A DNA stretch of 64,000 nucleotides from Haloplasma contractile (lineage in GTDB: Bacteria; Bacillota_I; Bacilli_A; Haloplasmatales; Haloplasmataceae), in NCBI GenBank assembly GCA_016841945.1, contig JAENYC010000009.1, forward strand, positions 46,165-110,164. Direction: 5' to 3'. The translations under genes were made by a program, and so were the position numbers. The notes beneath the pieces were generated by a model. That model was not told the DNA's origin, did no database searches, and saw nothing but the letters and a program-made list of their open reading frames with translations. How positions within the stretch are numbered: the stretch's first letter is position 1; every line of letters begins with the position of its first letter. This document shows, one piece after another, positions 8,417 through 17,211 of the stretch.

Positions 8417-9346
8417 TTATATGTTTTCAGATATTTGAAGCATAGGTATCATCACAATATAATAAATTAAAAAGATATTGATAGATAGTAAAGAAAATAA
8501 ACCAAATTGAATATAGTAAGATAATTTTGTCAGATGGTCAATCAAAATTTCTTCATAAATCGTGATATAATCTTTTAACGCATTAACCAAGTCATTTGTT
8601 TTCATTCCTAACTTAAAATACTGCAAGAAAGATTCTGAATAAGATGAAGATAATCCTAATTTAGAATCATTTAATAAAGCACTTTCTAAATGCTTAAAAT
8701 TATATATCTTTGGATTTAAACTTGATTGTAGAATAATAAATGCTTCTTCTAAACTGTTTCCACAACTTAACAAAATCACTAATTGCTTAGCGAGTATAAT
8801 TGTACGATATAATTTGATTGAAGGAACTAGGTTGGCTAGATTTTTTTTATGGTATAAAATGAAAAAAATCATAAATAAGATACAAGCAATCCATTTTAAT
8901 AAATGAAAACTAATGATAATTAAAACTTTATTTTGAATAATAGAAAACTCAATTAGTAAATTTTCAATGATTGGATAAAGATTAATTCTAATCATTTCAA
9001 AACAAAATAACGCAAAACCAAATAAAATAACAGGATAAAGTAAAACTTTATTCATTTGTTTCTTTATCTTAAGGTAAAAATCAAATTGTTCTTCTAATAG
9101 ACCAAAGGCTACTTGTATTTTATTACTCTTTTCTCCTATCTGAATAGTATCATGCACAAATGGTTTGAACTTTAAAATCTTAAATGTATGTGATAATAAG
9201 TTGCCTTCATCTAGTTTTTGTTTCATTCTAGAAATGATATTACCATGTACCTGTTTCATCATGTCTATAGCTTCTAATAACGAGTACCCTTTTATTAATA
9301 GTCGGTTTAATATTTTAACTATCATATATTGTCTTTCACTATTCAT
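8417..9346 (-). CDS. comGB: ComGB competence pilus platform protein (GspF family)
   Basis: Inner-membrane platform protein around which the competence pilus assembles. The 309-aa protein has the T2SF pattern: an N-terminal cytoplasmic domain with LLIKGYSLLEAIDMM and a Gly-based turn, hydrophobic segments near residues 95-120 and 138-165, a second repeat with LVILLSCGNSLEEAFIIL, and a C-terminal membrane helix. It is somewhat shorter than typical members. The start overlaps the comGA stop as ATGA. Confidence 0.88.
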   Translation of the reverse strand: MNSERQYMIVKILNRLLIKGYSLLEAIDMMKQVHGNIISRMKQKLDEGNLLSHTFKILKFKPFVHDTIQIGEKSNKIQVAFGLLEEQFDFYLKIKKQMNKVLLYPVILFGFALFCFEMIRINLYPIIENLLIEFSIIQNKVLIIISFHLLKWIACILFMIFFILYHKKNLANLVPSIKLYRTIILAKQLVILLSCGNSLEEAFIILQSSLNPKIYNFKHLESALLNDSKLGLSSSYSESFLQYFKLGMKTNDLVNALKDYITIYEEILIDHLTKLSYYIQFGLFSLLSINIFLIYYIVMIPMLQISENI

Positions 9347-10311
9347 GACTTTATCACCTTTAGATTAAGCTCATCGATATAATCAATAATTTTCTTATAA
9401 GAAAAAGTACCTCCCATTTTTATATACTGAAGTGCCTCAAGAATCTTATTTTGACTTAAATATTCAAAAATGATTTTTTTACTATTTTGATACACTGTTA
9501 ACCGTTGATTAGTAACCAATAAAAATGTTTGTTCAAGGTCAATAATAGACAATCCAAACTCTATAAAGCGATATAGGGCTTTTAAAGCATTACTAGCATG
9601 CATGGTGCTAATTACTAAATGTCCAGTTAAAGCAGCCCGAATGGCACTTTTTGCGGTATATTCATCCCTAATTTCACCGATAAATATAATATCAGGGTCA
9701 TGTCGTAAAATTTCTTTAACCCCACTATCATAATTCACACCAGCATTTTCATTCACTTGTAGTTGTACAAAACCTTGTTCATAATGTTCAACCGGGTCTT
9801 CTATTGTTACAATGGATAACCCTTGTTTTTTAAAGCGATTTAATAAACTGTATGTCAAAGTCGTTTTACCAGAGCAAGTTGGACCCGTAATTAAAACTAA
9901 TCCATTAGATTGTTGTAAACAATTAATAAATATTTCACTTTTTTCTTTAAATAATAATAAATGTTCTACCTCCTCTTCAAACTGATGATGATTAATTCTT
10001 AAAACGATACTTTCACTATCAAAAGAGGGCAAAGTAGATACTCTAATACGCATCAACTGATTATTGAACATCATATTCAAAGCACTAGATTGAGGACTTT
10101 TAGATACGTTTAAGTTCATATGACTTTTAAATTTAATATAAACAATTAACCGTTGATAATATTCTTTTTTAATTTCTTTACATGGAATTAATTGATCATC
10201 CACTCGTAATTTAACTGAACAATATTTTTGATCATTTAAAAAATGGATATCAGTCGCATTTTTCTTTTTCGCTAATAAAATAATATCTTGTAAGAAACGA
10301 TTAAAATCAAT
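9343..10311 (-). CDS. comGA: ComGA competence pilus assembly ATPase, probable ATT start
   Basis: GspE/PilB-type ATPase that drives the competence pilus. It shows Walker A GPTCSGKTT, the Asp box IEDPVEHYE, Walker B RHDPDIIFIGEIRD and a His box STMHASNALKA. A GTG at 10203 would start inside a conserved segment. Reading the same frame upstream to 10311 adds the family N-terminus, including AKKKNATDIHF and KLRVDDQ, which gives 322 aa and a normal length. No ATG, GTG or TTG lies between the in-frame TAG and this segment. The only candidate is ATT at 10309-10311, seven bases after GAGGGGG. Alternatively, an ATG at 10317 is put out of frame by one extra base. Confidence 0.88.
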   Translation of the reverse strand: MDFNRFLQDIILLAKKKNATDIHFLNDQKYCSVKLRVDDQLIPCKEIKKEYYQRLIVYIKFKSHMNLNVSKSPQSSALNMMFNNQLMRIRVSTLPSFDSESIVLRINHHQFEEEVEHLLLFKEKSEIFINCLQQSNGLVLITGPTCSGKTTLTYSLLNRFKKQGLSIVTIEDPVEHYEQGFVQLQVNENAGVNYDSGVKEILRHDPDIIFIGEIRDEYTAKSAIRAALTGHLVISTMHASNALKALYRFIEFGLSIIDLEQTFLLVTNQRLTVYQNSKKIIFEYLSQNKILEALQYIKMGGTFSYKKIIDYIDELNLKVIKS

Positions 10312-10893
10312 TCTACATCCCCCTCTCTAGTCCTCGTGTTTATATACGCTGTTTTCATAATTATTTATTTAAAACTCTAAATATTATTCTGTTATATTTA
10401 AACACCAAACAAAAAAACGGTTACTAATTAAACAATCAATTAGTAACCTCATAAATTCTTTTATAATCTATCTCTATTAATTAAGGTTTTAACTCTTATG
10501 GAATTTATTGTTATCTCCTTCAATTATTACATCTTGGAATTGATTTATAAAAAATATAATTATTATATGATAGGATAATTTCAACCTATTTTTATTATTC
10601 TGTATAAAATCAATAATTACATTATAATTAACTTCTTTCCATACAATAAACTTTTTTGAAAATTCAGGCAATACTACTAGTGTTTTTTATAATATATATT
10701 TCTCTATATAAAAATTATAAATGCTTGAATATTTTTTACTAGTTATACTATGTTTTTATTAAATGAAATACAAGTTACCCGATAACGTTTGACACCTTAA
10801 ATAGAAAGAGAAGTTAGAAATGTTTATATATCTTGTTGAAATGAATCAAACACATTGTATCAGAAAAATTTAAAAAGAATAATTTAAAACCTT
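10312..10893. other. Non-coding stretch upstream of comGA
   Basis: AT-rich gap holding the comG promoter region on the left and a terminator at 10419-10448. A 60-codon minus-strand frame (10489-10671) starts with TTG, lacks a ribosome site and resembles nothing known; it could be a remnant. No clear ComK- or ComX-type box was recognised; CAGCGTATATAAAC upstream of comGA is the only distinctive motif. Confidence 0.5.
10419..10448 (-). terminator. Terminator downstream of the glcK-MBL unit
   Basis: GGTTACTAATT and AATTAGTAACC form an 11-base stem with an eight-base loop; the minus strand continues with seven T. It faces genes lying to the right, the nearest annotated stop being that of the metallo-hydrolase about 450 bases away. 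Confidence 0.75.
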
Positions 10894-11523
10894 CTACTTT
10901 AAATAAGGATTATGTTTTTTTTCATGTCCAATTGTGGTATTATCTCCATGCCCTGGATAAACCATAGTATCATCAGGTAATCTAAAAAGTTTATTTTTAA
11001 TATTTTTTAGTAATTGTTTTGTATTACTATAATGAAAATCGGTTCTTCCTATACTTAATTTAAACAAGGCATCACCTGATATTAAGATTTTCTCCTCTTT
11101 AAAATAGAGACAAATACTATCAGGACTATGACCAGGTACGTGTAAGACATTGAGTTTAAATCCTTCTACAACTTTTGTTTCCTCATTTATGTTTTTAACG
11201 ACGACATTTTTATCTAAAACAATAGATGAAATTTCTGGAACATACGATGAAAGATTTTGATTCCCTTGATATAATAAATCATTGGCTTTTTTATGAACAT
11301 ATAATGGTACATCAAAATATTTAATTACCTCATTACAAGAGATAAAATGATCAAAATGCGCATGGGTTAAAATAACACCGAGTACATTAAGATGATGGTT
11401 GTTAATATATTTTAATATGCCTTTGATATTACTACCAGGGTCAATTAAAAGACAATGATTATCTTCTATAATAAAGTAAGTATTTACTTCTAAATAATTT
11501 TGATTAAATTTCTCTAATTTCAT
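10894..11523 (-). CDS. Metallo-beta-lactamase-fold hydrolase (YqgX, glyoxalase II-like)
   Basis: A 209-aa metallo-hydrolase with the binuclear zinc motif THAHFDHF (residues 53-60), a further His in HVPGHSPDS, SGDALF with the bridging Asp, and YPGHGDNTTIG near the end. The family includes hydroxyacylglutathione hydrolases. In Firmicutes the YqgX type probably acts on bacillithiol or related thioesters, but the substrate here is unknown. Its start overlaps the glcK stop by four bases, so the two are coupled; this adjacency matches the yqgX/glcK neighbourhood of Bacillus. Confidence 0.9.
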   Translation of the reverse strand: MKLEKFNQNYLEVNTYFIIEDNHCLLIDPGSNIKGILKYINNHHLNVLGVILTHAHFDHFISCNEVIKYFDVPLYVHKKANDLLYQGNQNLSSYVPEISSIVLDKNVVVKNINEETKVVEGFKLNVLHVPGHSPDSICLYFKEEKILISGDALFKLSIGRTDFHYSNTKQLLKNIKNKLFRLPDDTMVYPGHGDNTTIGHEKKHNPYLK

Positions 11524-12464
11524 ACTTCACCTAAATTCTTCGCTAAATAAGCAGCACCGTATATCCCTGCTTCGTTTTCTAAAGTCGCAAGTTTAAATTC
11601 AGTTGTGTCCTTTATACTATAAAAAGCATATTGTTTAAAGTATTTTATTACAACATCTAAGATAATTTGCCCTGCCCTTGATACTCCCCCACCAAAGACA
11701 AAAACTTGCGGATTAGTAATAACACCCATCGTTGCGCAAACAAAACCTAAGTTTTGGCCAAAAATCTCAATTGTTTCTTTGGCAATTGAGTCATTTTTTT
11801 TAGCTGCATCAAAAACTGTTTTCGCACTGATTTCATCCTCATATCTTAATAAAGATGGCGTTTCTTTTTCAGTTAACAATTTTTTTGCAAGTCTTACAAC
11901 ACCAGTCGCTGAGGTAATGGTTTCAAGACATCCTATCTTCCCACAATTACATTTAAATGGACTATTTAAAGAAGGTGCATGACCAATTTCTCCACCAGTT
12001 CCTGTGTGGCCATCAATAACTTGATGATCCACAACAACCGCACCACCAACACCGGTTCCTAAAGTAATAAATACTAAGTTTTGATAGCCACTTCCACCTC
12101 CTTTCCACATTTCACCTAAACCAGCAATATTGGCATCATTACTAACTGCCACTTTTAAATCCAAAAGATTTTCTAATCCATCTTTTACATTAACAATACC
12201 CCATCCCAAATTCACACATCCATTGACTACACCGTTAGTAACAGGACCTGGTACTCCAATTCCAACTCCATATATATTTGATTTATTAACTTGTTTTTCT
12301 TTCATATGTTCCTTTAATGAATTCGCAATATCGGTTAAAATGGTTTGTCCATTATTTTCTGTATTAGTTTTGATTTCAAATTTATCAATAAGTTCACCTT
12401 CTATTGAAAATAAACCTAGTTTAACACTTGTTCCACCGACATCAACACCGTATAAATATTTCAT
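11520..12464 (-). CDS. glcK: ROK-family glucokinase
   Basis: Phosphorylates glucose with ATP. The 314-aa protein has the ROK phosphate-binding start YGVDVGGTSVKLG, the glucose contact NDANIAGLGEMW, LGTGVGGAVV, the E-x-GH signature TGGEIGHAP and the zinc motif CNCGKIGCLE. AGGAGG precedes the ATG. It matches the Bacillus GlcK type in length. The gene is the first of a two-gene unit with the MBL hydrolase. Confidence 0.94.
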   Translation of the reverse strand: MKYLYGVDVGGTSVKLGLFSIEGELIDKFEIKTNTENNGQTILTDIANSLKEHMKEKQVNKSNIYGVGIGVPGPVTNGVVNGCVNLGWGIVNVKDGLENLLDLKVAVSNDANIAGLGEMWKGGGSGYQNLVFITLGTGVGGAVVVDHQVIDGHTGTGGEIGHAPSLNSPFKCNCGKIGCLETITSATGVVRLAKKLLTEKETPSLLRYEDEISAKTVFDAAKKNDSIAKETIEIFGQNLGFVCATMGVITNPQVFVFGGGVSRAGQIILDVVIKYFKQYAFYSIKDTTEFKLATLENEAGIYGAAYLAKNLGEV

Positions 12465-12527
12465 TGAAACCTCCTATTTTTAATAAAAATTCAACAATAC
12501 ATATTATATCACATGTTTTATTCTATG

Positions 12528-13772
12528 TTAATGAACTTCTAAATAATCTGAGTGATTTTTATGATATGATAAACCTAATATCACCCAAAAATAAGGTGCG
12601 ACCACTACAACACTAATATTAAAAAAAGCTTGAACTAAATAACCAATTACAGCACTAAATATAGTGTATGAATAACATCTATTCTTTTCATTTTGTATAA
12701 TGGATGTTTTTATAATATGTTTCATCACTTCAAAGATAAACAACAAATAAAAAATGAGTGCTGGTATTCCCAATGTAACCGTAATATGTAAATATTCATT
12801 ATGCGCTTTATCAACATATCCATGAATATAATCGTTTGTATCATCATTTGGAAAAGCTAGACCAAATGTATCAGGACCAGAACCATGTAACCAATATTCA
12901 CTCACTAAAGGAAGTGATTTACGCCAAATAAATATCCGATTTGATCCACCTCGATTTACATCTGTGGATATTTGTTCAATTGTTTTATCTATGCGATTTG
13001 TTACGGGATGGTACTGATCAGAATAATTAACCGCTAAGAAAATAATAAAAAAAGAAAGAGATAAGATAATCCACTTTTTCCATAAATGATTTCTTTTATA
13101 AATAATGATTATAAACATACAGGTATATGCGACAAAAGAACCTAACCAACCGCTTCTGGTTTCTGATAATAATAAGGTTAAAAAGATAATACTGGATGTT
13201 AATAGATAAAAGTAACGATACATTTTATCAGTTTGTAAATATAAAATCATAGATAATGGTAAAGTGAGGGTGATAAAAGAGCCAAAAAAATTAGGATTAC
13301 CAAAAAAACTAAAACTTCTTGTCCAATTTGTTTGATAACTTAATCTTGGCAAAGGATCTATTTGATAGTGCTGTAAAATACCATAAAAACAACTGATGAA
13401 AGACACTATGACAAGTGTTTTTATAAACATTTGTTTTTTTTCTTTTTCTATAAAACGATATGAAAAGAAAAAGAGCGAAGCATAGGATATAAAGATAGGA
13501 AAACCTTCATGTCTCAAATCGGAACCAACTAAAGATTGATGTATATCAATTGAAAATAAAGTTGAAATCATAACGAATATAATAAATAACAATAAATAAA
13601 TTTCCGCTCTACTGATTTTTTTAAATTGATTTTTGTATTTAAACATAAATAAAATCCATAAACCAATAATATAGAAATTTAAGAAGGCAAATTTATAAAT
13701 AGTGTAATTAATATATCCAGGTATAAATATTAATGGAAAAATAATGATAAATATCCATATTGCTTTACTCAT
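12528..13772 (-). CDS. O-antigen ligase/polymerase family membrane protein (Wzy_C)
   Basis: A 414-aa protein with about ten to twelve membrane helices. Family elements are GNPNFFGSFITLTLPLS, LLSETRSGWLGSFVAY and, in the long outside loop, GYVDKAHNEYLHITVTLGI, the conserved H-N-x-Y/L region. Members are O-antigen ligases, polysaccharide polymerases or protein O-oligosaccharyltransferases (PglL/TfpO type). This lineage should have no LPS, so polymer assembly or glycosylation of pilins or exoproteins is more likely; that is inference. The ATG at 13772 lies five bases after GGAGG; an upstream ATG at 13784 lacks one. Confidence 0.8.
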   Translation of the reverse strand: MSKAIWIFIIIFPLIFIPGYINYTIYKFAFLNFYIIGLWILFMFKYKNQFKKISRAEIYLLLFIIFVMISTLFSIDIHQSLVGSDLRHEGFPIFISYASLFFFSYRFIEKEKKQMFIKTLVIVSFISCFYGILQHYQIDPLPRLSYQTNWTRSFSFFGNPNFFGSFITLTLPLSMILYLQTDKMYRYFYLLTSSIIFLTLLLSETRSGWLGSFVAYTCMFIIIIYKRNHLWKKWIILSLSFFIIFLAVNYSDQYHPVTNRIDKTIEQISTDVNRGGSNRIFIWRKSLPLVSEYWLHGSGPDTFGLAFPNDDTNDYIHGYVDKAHNEYLHITVTLGIPALIFYLLFIFEVMKHIIKTSIIQNEKNRCYSYTIFSAVIGYLVQAFFNISVVVVAPYFWVILGLSYHKNHSDYLEVH

Positions 13773-13843
13773 AGAATCCTCCATTATATAACATTATATT
13801 CATTATAATAAAGGATTTGATTTAAGTAAAGTACCAATAATAC

Positions 13844-13872
13844 AAAAAAACTGACTACCTAGCCAGTTTTTT
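13844..13872 (-). terminator. Terminator after rpmG
   Basis: ACTGGCTA pairs with TAGTCAGT (one G-U pair) around GG, flanked by seven or eight A and T. It lies directly after the rpmG stop. Confidence 0.8.
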
Positions 13873-14022
13873 TTATTTTTTCTCTCGATGTAATGTTTGT
13901 TTATTACATCTAGAGCAATATTTTTTAAGTTCTAAACGCCCTGTTTGTTTACGTTTATTTTTACTTGTGATATAGTTATGTTCTTTACATTCTGTACATA
14001 CTAATGTTAAGTTCACACGCAT
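13873..14022 (-). CDS. rpmG: Ribosomal protein L33 (zinc-binding form)
   Basis: A 49-aa 50S ribosomal protein. It begins [19 protein letters not shown] and ends with [14 protein letters not shown]; the two CxxC pairs mark the zinc-binding (C+) form. A promoter is visible upstream: TTGAAA at 14098-14103, 16 bases, TATAAT at 14076-14081 (minus strand). GGAGG lies before the ATG. rpmG occupies the matching place between glcK and sodA in Bacillus. It is too short for most ORF calling. Confidence 0.93.
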   Translation of the reverse strand: MRVNLTLVCTECKEHNYITSKNKRKQTGRLELKKYCSRCNKQTLHREKK

Positions 14023-14035
14023 TTAGATTACCTCC

Positions 14036-14103
14036 ATTCGTATACGAATCACATATATATTGTTGCAACTACTTAATTATAACATTTTTTGTATATTTTT
14101 CAA
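14036..14103 (-). promoter_or_regulatory. rpmG promoter with 14-base palindrome in the leader
   Basis: Minus-strand TTGAAA and TATAAT boxes spaced by 16 bases, followed about 26 bases on by the perfect palindrome ATTCGTATACGAAT at 14036-14049, next to the ribosome site. The palindrome could be an operator or a small hairpin limiting translation; no regulator is identified. Confidence 0.6.
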
Positions 14104-14113
14104 GATTTTTTTA

Positions 14114-14740
14114 TCATTTATTCATCGCCTCATCATAACGATGTTCAATTTCATCCCAGTTTAATATATTAAAAAATTGATCGACATAATCAGCTCTTCT
14201 ATTTTGATATCCTAGATAATAAGCGTGTTCCCATACATCGATGATAATAAGTGGTGTTTTGTTAAAACTATAAGGGGTATCTTGATTTTTAGTGGTCATG
14301 ACTTCTAACTCTTTATTTGCGTTATCAAGGACTAAAAAGCCATATCCTGAACCAAATACACTTTTAGCTGCTTTTCCCAATTCAGTTCTAAAATTTGTAA
14401 AATTACCAAATTTATCATTAATTGATTTTAGTAATTTTCCACTTGGCTCACCACCACCATTTGGTGATAAAATAAACCAATACATATTATGATTGGCATA
14501 CCCTCCTCCAAATTTAATTAATTTTTCTCTTATCGCATCAGGTATTTGTTTTAAATCTGACAACAACATTTCGATGGATTTACCTTTTGCGAGTTTCTCA
14601 TATCCTTCTAATGTCGCCAATAAATTGTTTAAATAAGTTTTGTGATGCTTGGTATAATGAATTTCAACCGTTTGTGCATCTATAAAAGGTTCTAATCCAT
14701 CGTATGCATAAGGTAGTTTAGGTAACTCATAAAGCGCCAT
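14114..14740 (-). CDS. sodA: Superoxide dismutase (Fe/Mn family)
   Basis: Converts superoxide to oxygen and hydrogen peroxide. The 208-aa protein carries all four metal ligands: His in VEIHYTKHHKTYL, His in GGYANHNMYWF, and Asp and His in IIDVWEHAYYLGYQNRR. GSGYGFLVLD replaces the usual GSGW segment. It is cytoplasmic, with no signal peptide. AAGGAGG precedes the ATG. It is divergent from ispG, as a neighbour pair retained from the ancestral order. Metal choice cannot be settled by eye. Confidence 0.95.
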   Translation of the reverse strand: MALYELPKLPYAYDGLEPFIDAQTVEIHYTKHHKTYLNNLLATLEGYEKLAKGKSIEMLLSDLKQIPDAIREKLIKFGGGYANHNMYWFILSPNGGGEPSGKLLKSINDKFGNFTNFRTELGKAAKSVFGSGYGFLVLDNANKELEVMTTKNQDTPYSFNKTPLIIIDVWEHAYYLGYQNRRADYVDQFFNILNWDEIEHRYDEAMNK

Positions 14741-14770
14741 GATATCCTCCTTTTATATATATAAATTTTA

Positions 14771-14799
14771 TTGCTTCTGTTAATGAATATTGTTATAAT
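14771..14799 (+). promoter_or_regulatory. Promoter of ispG
   Basis: TTGCTT at 14771-14776 and TATAAT at 14794-14799 are spaced by 17 bases on the plus strand, about 75 bases before the ispG ATG. Confidence 0.6.
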
Positions 14800-14875
14800 T
14801 GTTTTGTATGTAGAAAGGTCTACAATATCTATTATATGCACAATAAATTAAATAATAAGAAGGTGGCATTAATTC

Positions 14876-15949
14876 ATGTATAAACGTTTAGAAACAAAAC
14901 CTGTTAAAGTTGGAAGTATACAAATTGGTGGTCAAAACCGTTGTGTCATTCAAAGTATGACTAATACAAAAACAAAAAATATTGAAGATACCGTTCATCA
15001 AATCAATCGATTAGAAAAAGCCGGTTGTGAAATCGTCAGAGTTGCTGTATTAGATGAAGAAGACGCATTCGCAATAAAAGAGATTAAAGAAAAAATAAAT
15101 ATTCCACTGGTAGCTGATATTCATTTCAACTATCAATACGCCTTAATTGCCATCAAAAACGGGATAGATAAGGTGAGAATCAATCCAGGTAATATAGGAA
15201 ATGAGGAACGGATAAAGGAAGTTGTGAATGCTTGTAAACTCGCAAAGATTCCAATAAGAATTGGCATTAATAGTGGTTCTTTAGAAAAACATATATTAAA
15301 ATCTTATGGTCATCCTACACCCAATGCCATGGTTGAAAGTGCAAAATATCATGTTGAATTATTAGAAAAATTTAAATTTGAGGACATTGTCATATCTTTA
15401 AAATCATCGGATACTCAAATGGCGATTAAAGCCTATGAATTAGCATCAGATACTTTTTGTTACCCACTCCATTTAGGCATCACAGAAGCTGGCACTAAAT
15501 TTACAGGTACGATAAAAAGTGCAATTGGGTTGGGTATCTTATTACACAAAGGAATTGGAGATACCATAAGAGTATCTTTATCCGATGACCCTGTAGAAGA
15601 AATCAAAGTATGTAAAGAGATCTTAAAGAATTTTGATTTAATCAAAAATGTTCCAACGCTCATTTCTTGTCCGACATGTGGTCGTCTTCAATTTGATTTA
15701 ATCCCTATTGTCAAGGAAATCGAAGATTTTCTACAAAATATTCATTCAGATATCAAAGTCGCTGTGATGGGATGTGCTGTAAATGGACCTGGTGAAGCAA
15801 AAGAAGCAGACATTGCGATAGCTGGTGGAAAGAATATGGGCATGTTAATCAAAAAAGGTGAAATAATAAAAAAAGTGAACCAAGAAGATATGGTTCGTAC
15901 ATTAAAAGATGAAATAATAAAAATGAGTCAAAATAGTAAAACTACCTAA
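14876..15949 (+). CDS. ispG: 4-hydroxy-3-methylbut-2-enyl diphosphate synthase
   Basis: Penultimate MEP pathway enzyme; a [4Fe-4S] protein that converts MEcPP to HMBPP. The 357-aa protein shows [14 protein letters not shown] at the start, [29 protein letters not shown], then the cluster ligands in [11 protein letters not shown] and [23 protein letters not shown] context. The AAGAAGGTGG ribosome site lies about ten bases before the ATG. dxs and ispH of the same pathway are in this window. The right edge marks the border of the pilus island. Confidence 0.96.
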   Translation: MYKRLETKPVKVGSIQIGGQNRCVIQSMTNTKTKNIEDTVHQINRLEKAGCEIVRVAVLDEEDAFAIKEIKEKINIPLVADIHFNYQYALIAIKNGIDKVRINPGNIGNEERIKEVVNACKLAKIPIRIGINSGSLEKHILKSYGHPTPNAMVESAKYHVELLEKFKFEDIVISLKSSDTQMAIKAYELASDTFCYPLHLGITEAGTKFTGTIKSAIGLGILLHKGIGDTIRVSLSDDPVEEIKVCKEILKNFDLIKNVPTLISCPTCGRLQFDLIPIVKEIEDFLQNIHSDIKVAVMGCAVNGPGEAKEADIAIAGGKNMGMLIKKGEIIKKVNQEDMVRTLKDEIIKMSQNSKTT

Positions 15950-15964
15950 CCTTTAGGTAGTTTT
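15938..15964. terminator. Bidirectional terminator between ispG and pilO
   Basis: AAAACTACCTAA and TTAGGTAGTTTT form a perfect 12-base stem with a three-base loop. It overlaps both stops, ending ispG on the plus strand and the pilus operon on the minus strand. Confidence 0.85.
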
Positions 15965-16546
15965 ATTATCTTTATAAAATAAATAATATTCCATTTGTAC
16001 TTTAATATTTGGGTCATCTGGTAAAAATTCACCTGGTAAAATAAAGTCTATATTACTAATATAGATACATCTCACACTAGTTTGTAATTCTTCAATATAA
16101 GTTGTGATATTTTCTTCATCTAATACATGAAAAGACACAGAAACTTTCACAGCTTTTACATCTTTCTTATTAAGATTACTTGACCAGTTTATATTAGTAG
16201 GCATACTTTCATTTGTTAGAGATACACTTAATAATTCAGCATTAGAAATGAGAATAGGTCTATCGACATAAAACAAAATTATTTCCCTTTCATCATAGTA
16301 ATCAGGTATCATCATGTCATACTTACTATCTTCATAAACTCTTTCATTATATTCTTCTATTTCATCGATAATATCTTGTAGTTTTCCATTTTTTCCATCA
16401 TATTCATTTGCGATTTGTTTTTCTCTCTCAATATCTTTTGTGATAGTATTTACAATAATTATTCGATAATTTAAAAACGTAATAAAGGTTAAAACAATAA
16501 TTAATAAAAACCAAATTAAGAGTCTATAAAATATTTTATTTCTCAT
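15953..16546 (-). CDS. PilO-like type IV pilus alignment protein
   Basis: A 197-aa protein with one N-terminal membrane helix (about residues 8-30), a charged coiled coil (about 35-70) and an alpha/beta C-terminal domain, the layout of PilO. PilO pairs with PilN to link PilM to the pilus. Sequence similarity is too weak for a motif-based call; the name relies on layout and position after PilM and PilN-like genes. Its ATG overlaps the upstream stop as ATGA. Confidence 0.65.
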   Translation of the reverse strand: MRNKIFYRLLIWFLLIIVLTFITFLNYRIIIVNTITKDIEREKQIANEYDGKNGKLQDIIDEIEEYNERVYEDSKYDMMIPDYYDEREIILFYVDRPILISNAELLSVSLTNESMPTNINWSSNLNKKDVKAVKVSVSFHVLDEENITTYIEELQTSVRCIYISNIDFILPGEFLPDDPNIKVQMEYYLFYKDNKTT

Positions 16547-17199
16547 TCAACATCACCCACTTTAGGGCAATATTCATTATCAGGTTCTATGGTAATTTGA
16601 ATCGTTGTTTTAACACGGTCATCAACAATTGTATAATTTCCTACTTCTACGAAAGACACATATTTAATTCTTTCAACTTGATTTTGATAAGCTGTTAAAT
16701 CATCAAAATTATCAAATTGAATGACAACTGTGAATGCATAATTTTCTTCACTAAATTGTAAGGATTCTATAAAGCTATGCAACGGTTTAATCTTTACATT
16801 ATTTTCTGGTTTAGAAAGATCATTATATGATAAATGATCATGAACATCTACATAAGTTGCATCCTCATCAAATATCAACATGACTTGATTAAAATCCACT
16901 TTACTATTTAATAGGTCTATAACTGCACCATCATTATTGTGAAATATATCGTGATAGAAAAAATCCAATTTATATCTTAATTCTTCCTCTTGATGAAATT
17001 TTTCCGCATTTTCACTTTTTAAATTGTTTAATTCTGCATTTAAATTCATATATGGTAGATAAATTAATAAGAAATTAATAATTACAAAAATTAAAACAAT
17101 GATAAAAACAACTAAACGTAATAAATAATCACGCTTGGCTTTTTCAGGTAAAAGCTTTATTTTAATTTCATTAATGCCTCTTATTCTTTTTCTTCCCAT
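16543..17199 (-). CDS. PilN-like type IV pilus protein
   Basis: A 218-aa single-pass protein. The first 25 residues are cytoplasmic and hold INEIKIKLLPEKAKRD, similar to the conserved INLLP motif by which PilN binds PilM. A membrane helix (about 27-50), a coiled coil and a ferredoxin-like C-terminal domain follow. GGTGAG precedes the ATG. It lies between pilM and pilO, the universal order. Confidence 0.74.
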   Translation of the reverse strand: MGRKRIRGINEIKIKLLPEKAKRDYLLRLVVFIIVLIFVIINFLLIYLPYMNLNAELNNLKSENAEKFHQEEELRYKLDFFYHDIFHNNDGAVIDLLNSKVDFNQVMLIFDEDATYVDVHDHLSYNDLSKPENNVKIKPLHSFIESLQFSEENYAFTVVIQFDNFDDLTAYQNQVERIKYVSFVEVGNYTIVDDRVKTTIQITIEPDNEYCPKVGDVE

Positions 17200-17211
17200 T
17201 TTCTCACCAAC

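Noticed and set aside
10489..10671. 60-codon minus-strand open frame
   Set aside because: TTG start, no ribosome site, no recognisable pattern and biased toward Ile/Asn/Lys as expected of AT-rich noise.
11779..12616. Plus-strand open frames opposite glcK and the Wzy_C gene
   Set aside because: They lie antisense to well-supported genes and have no ribosome site or known motif.
12528..13772. Call as LPS O-antigen ligase
   Set aside because: The gene set is of a Gram-positive lineage without LPS genes; only the family can be claimed.
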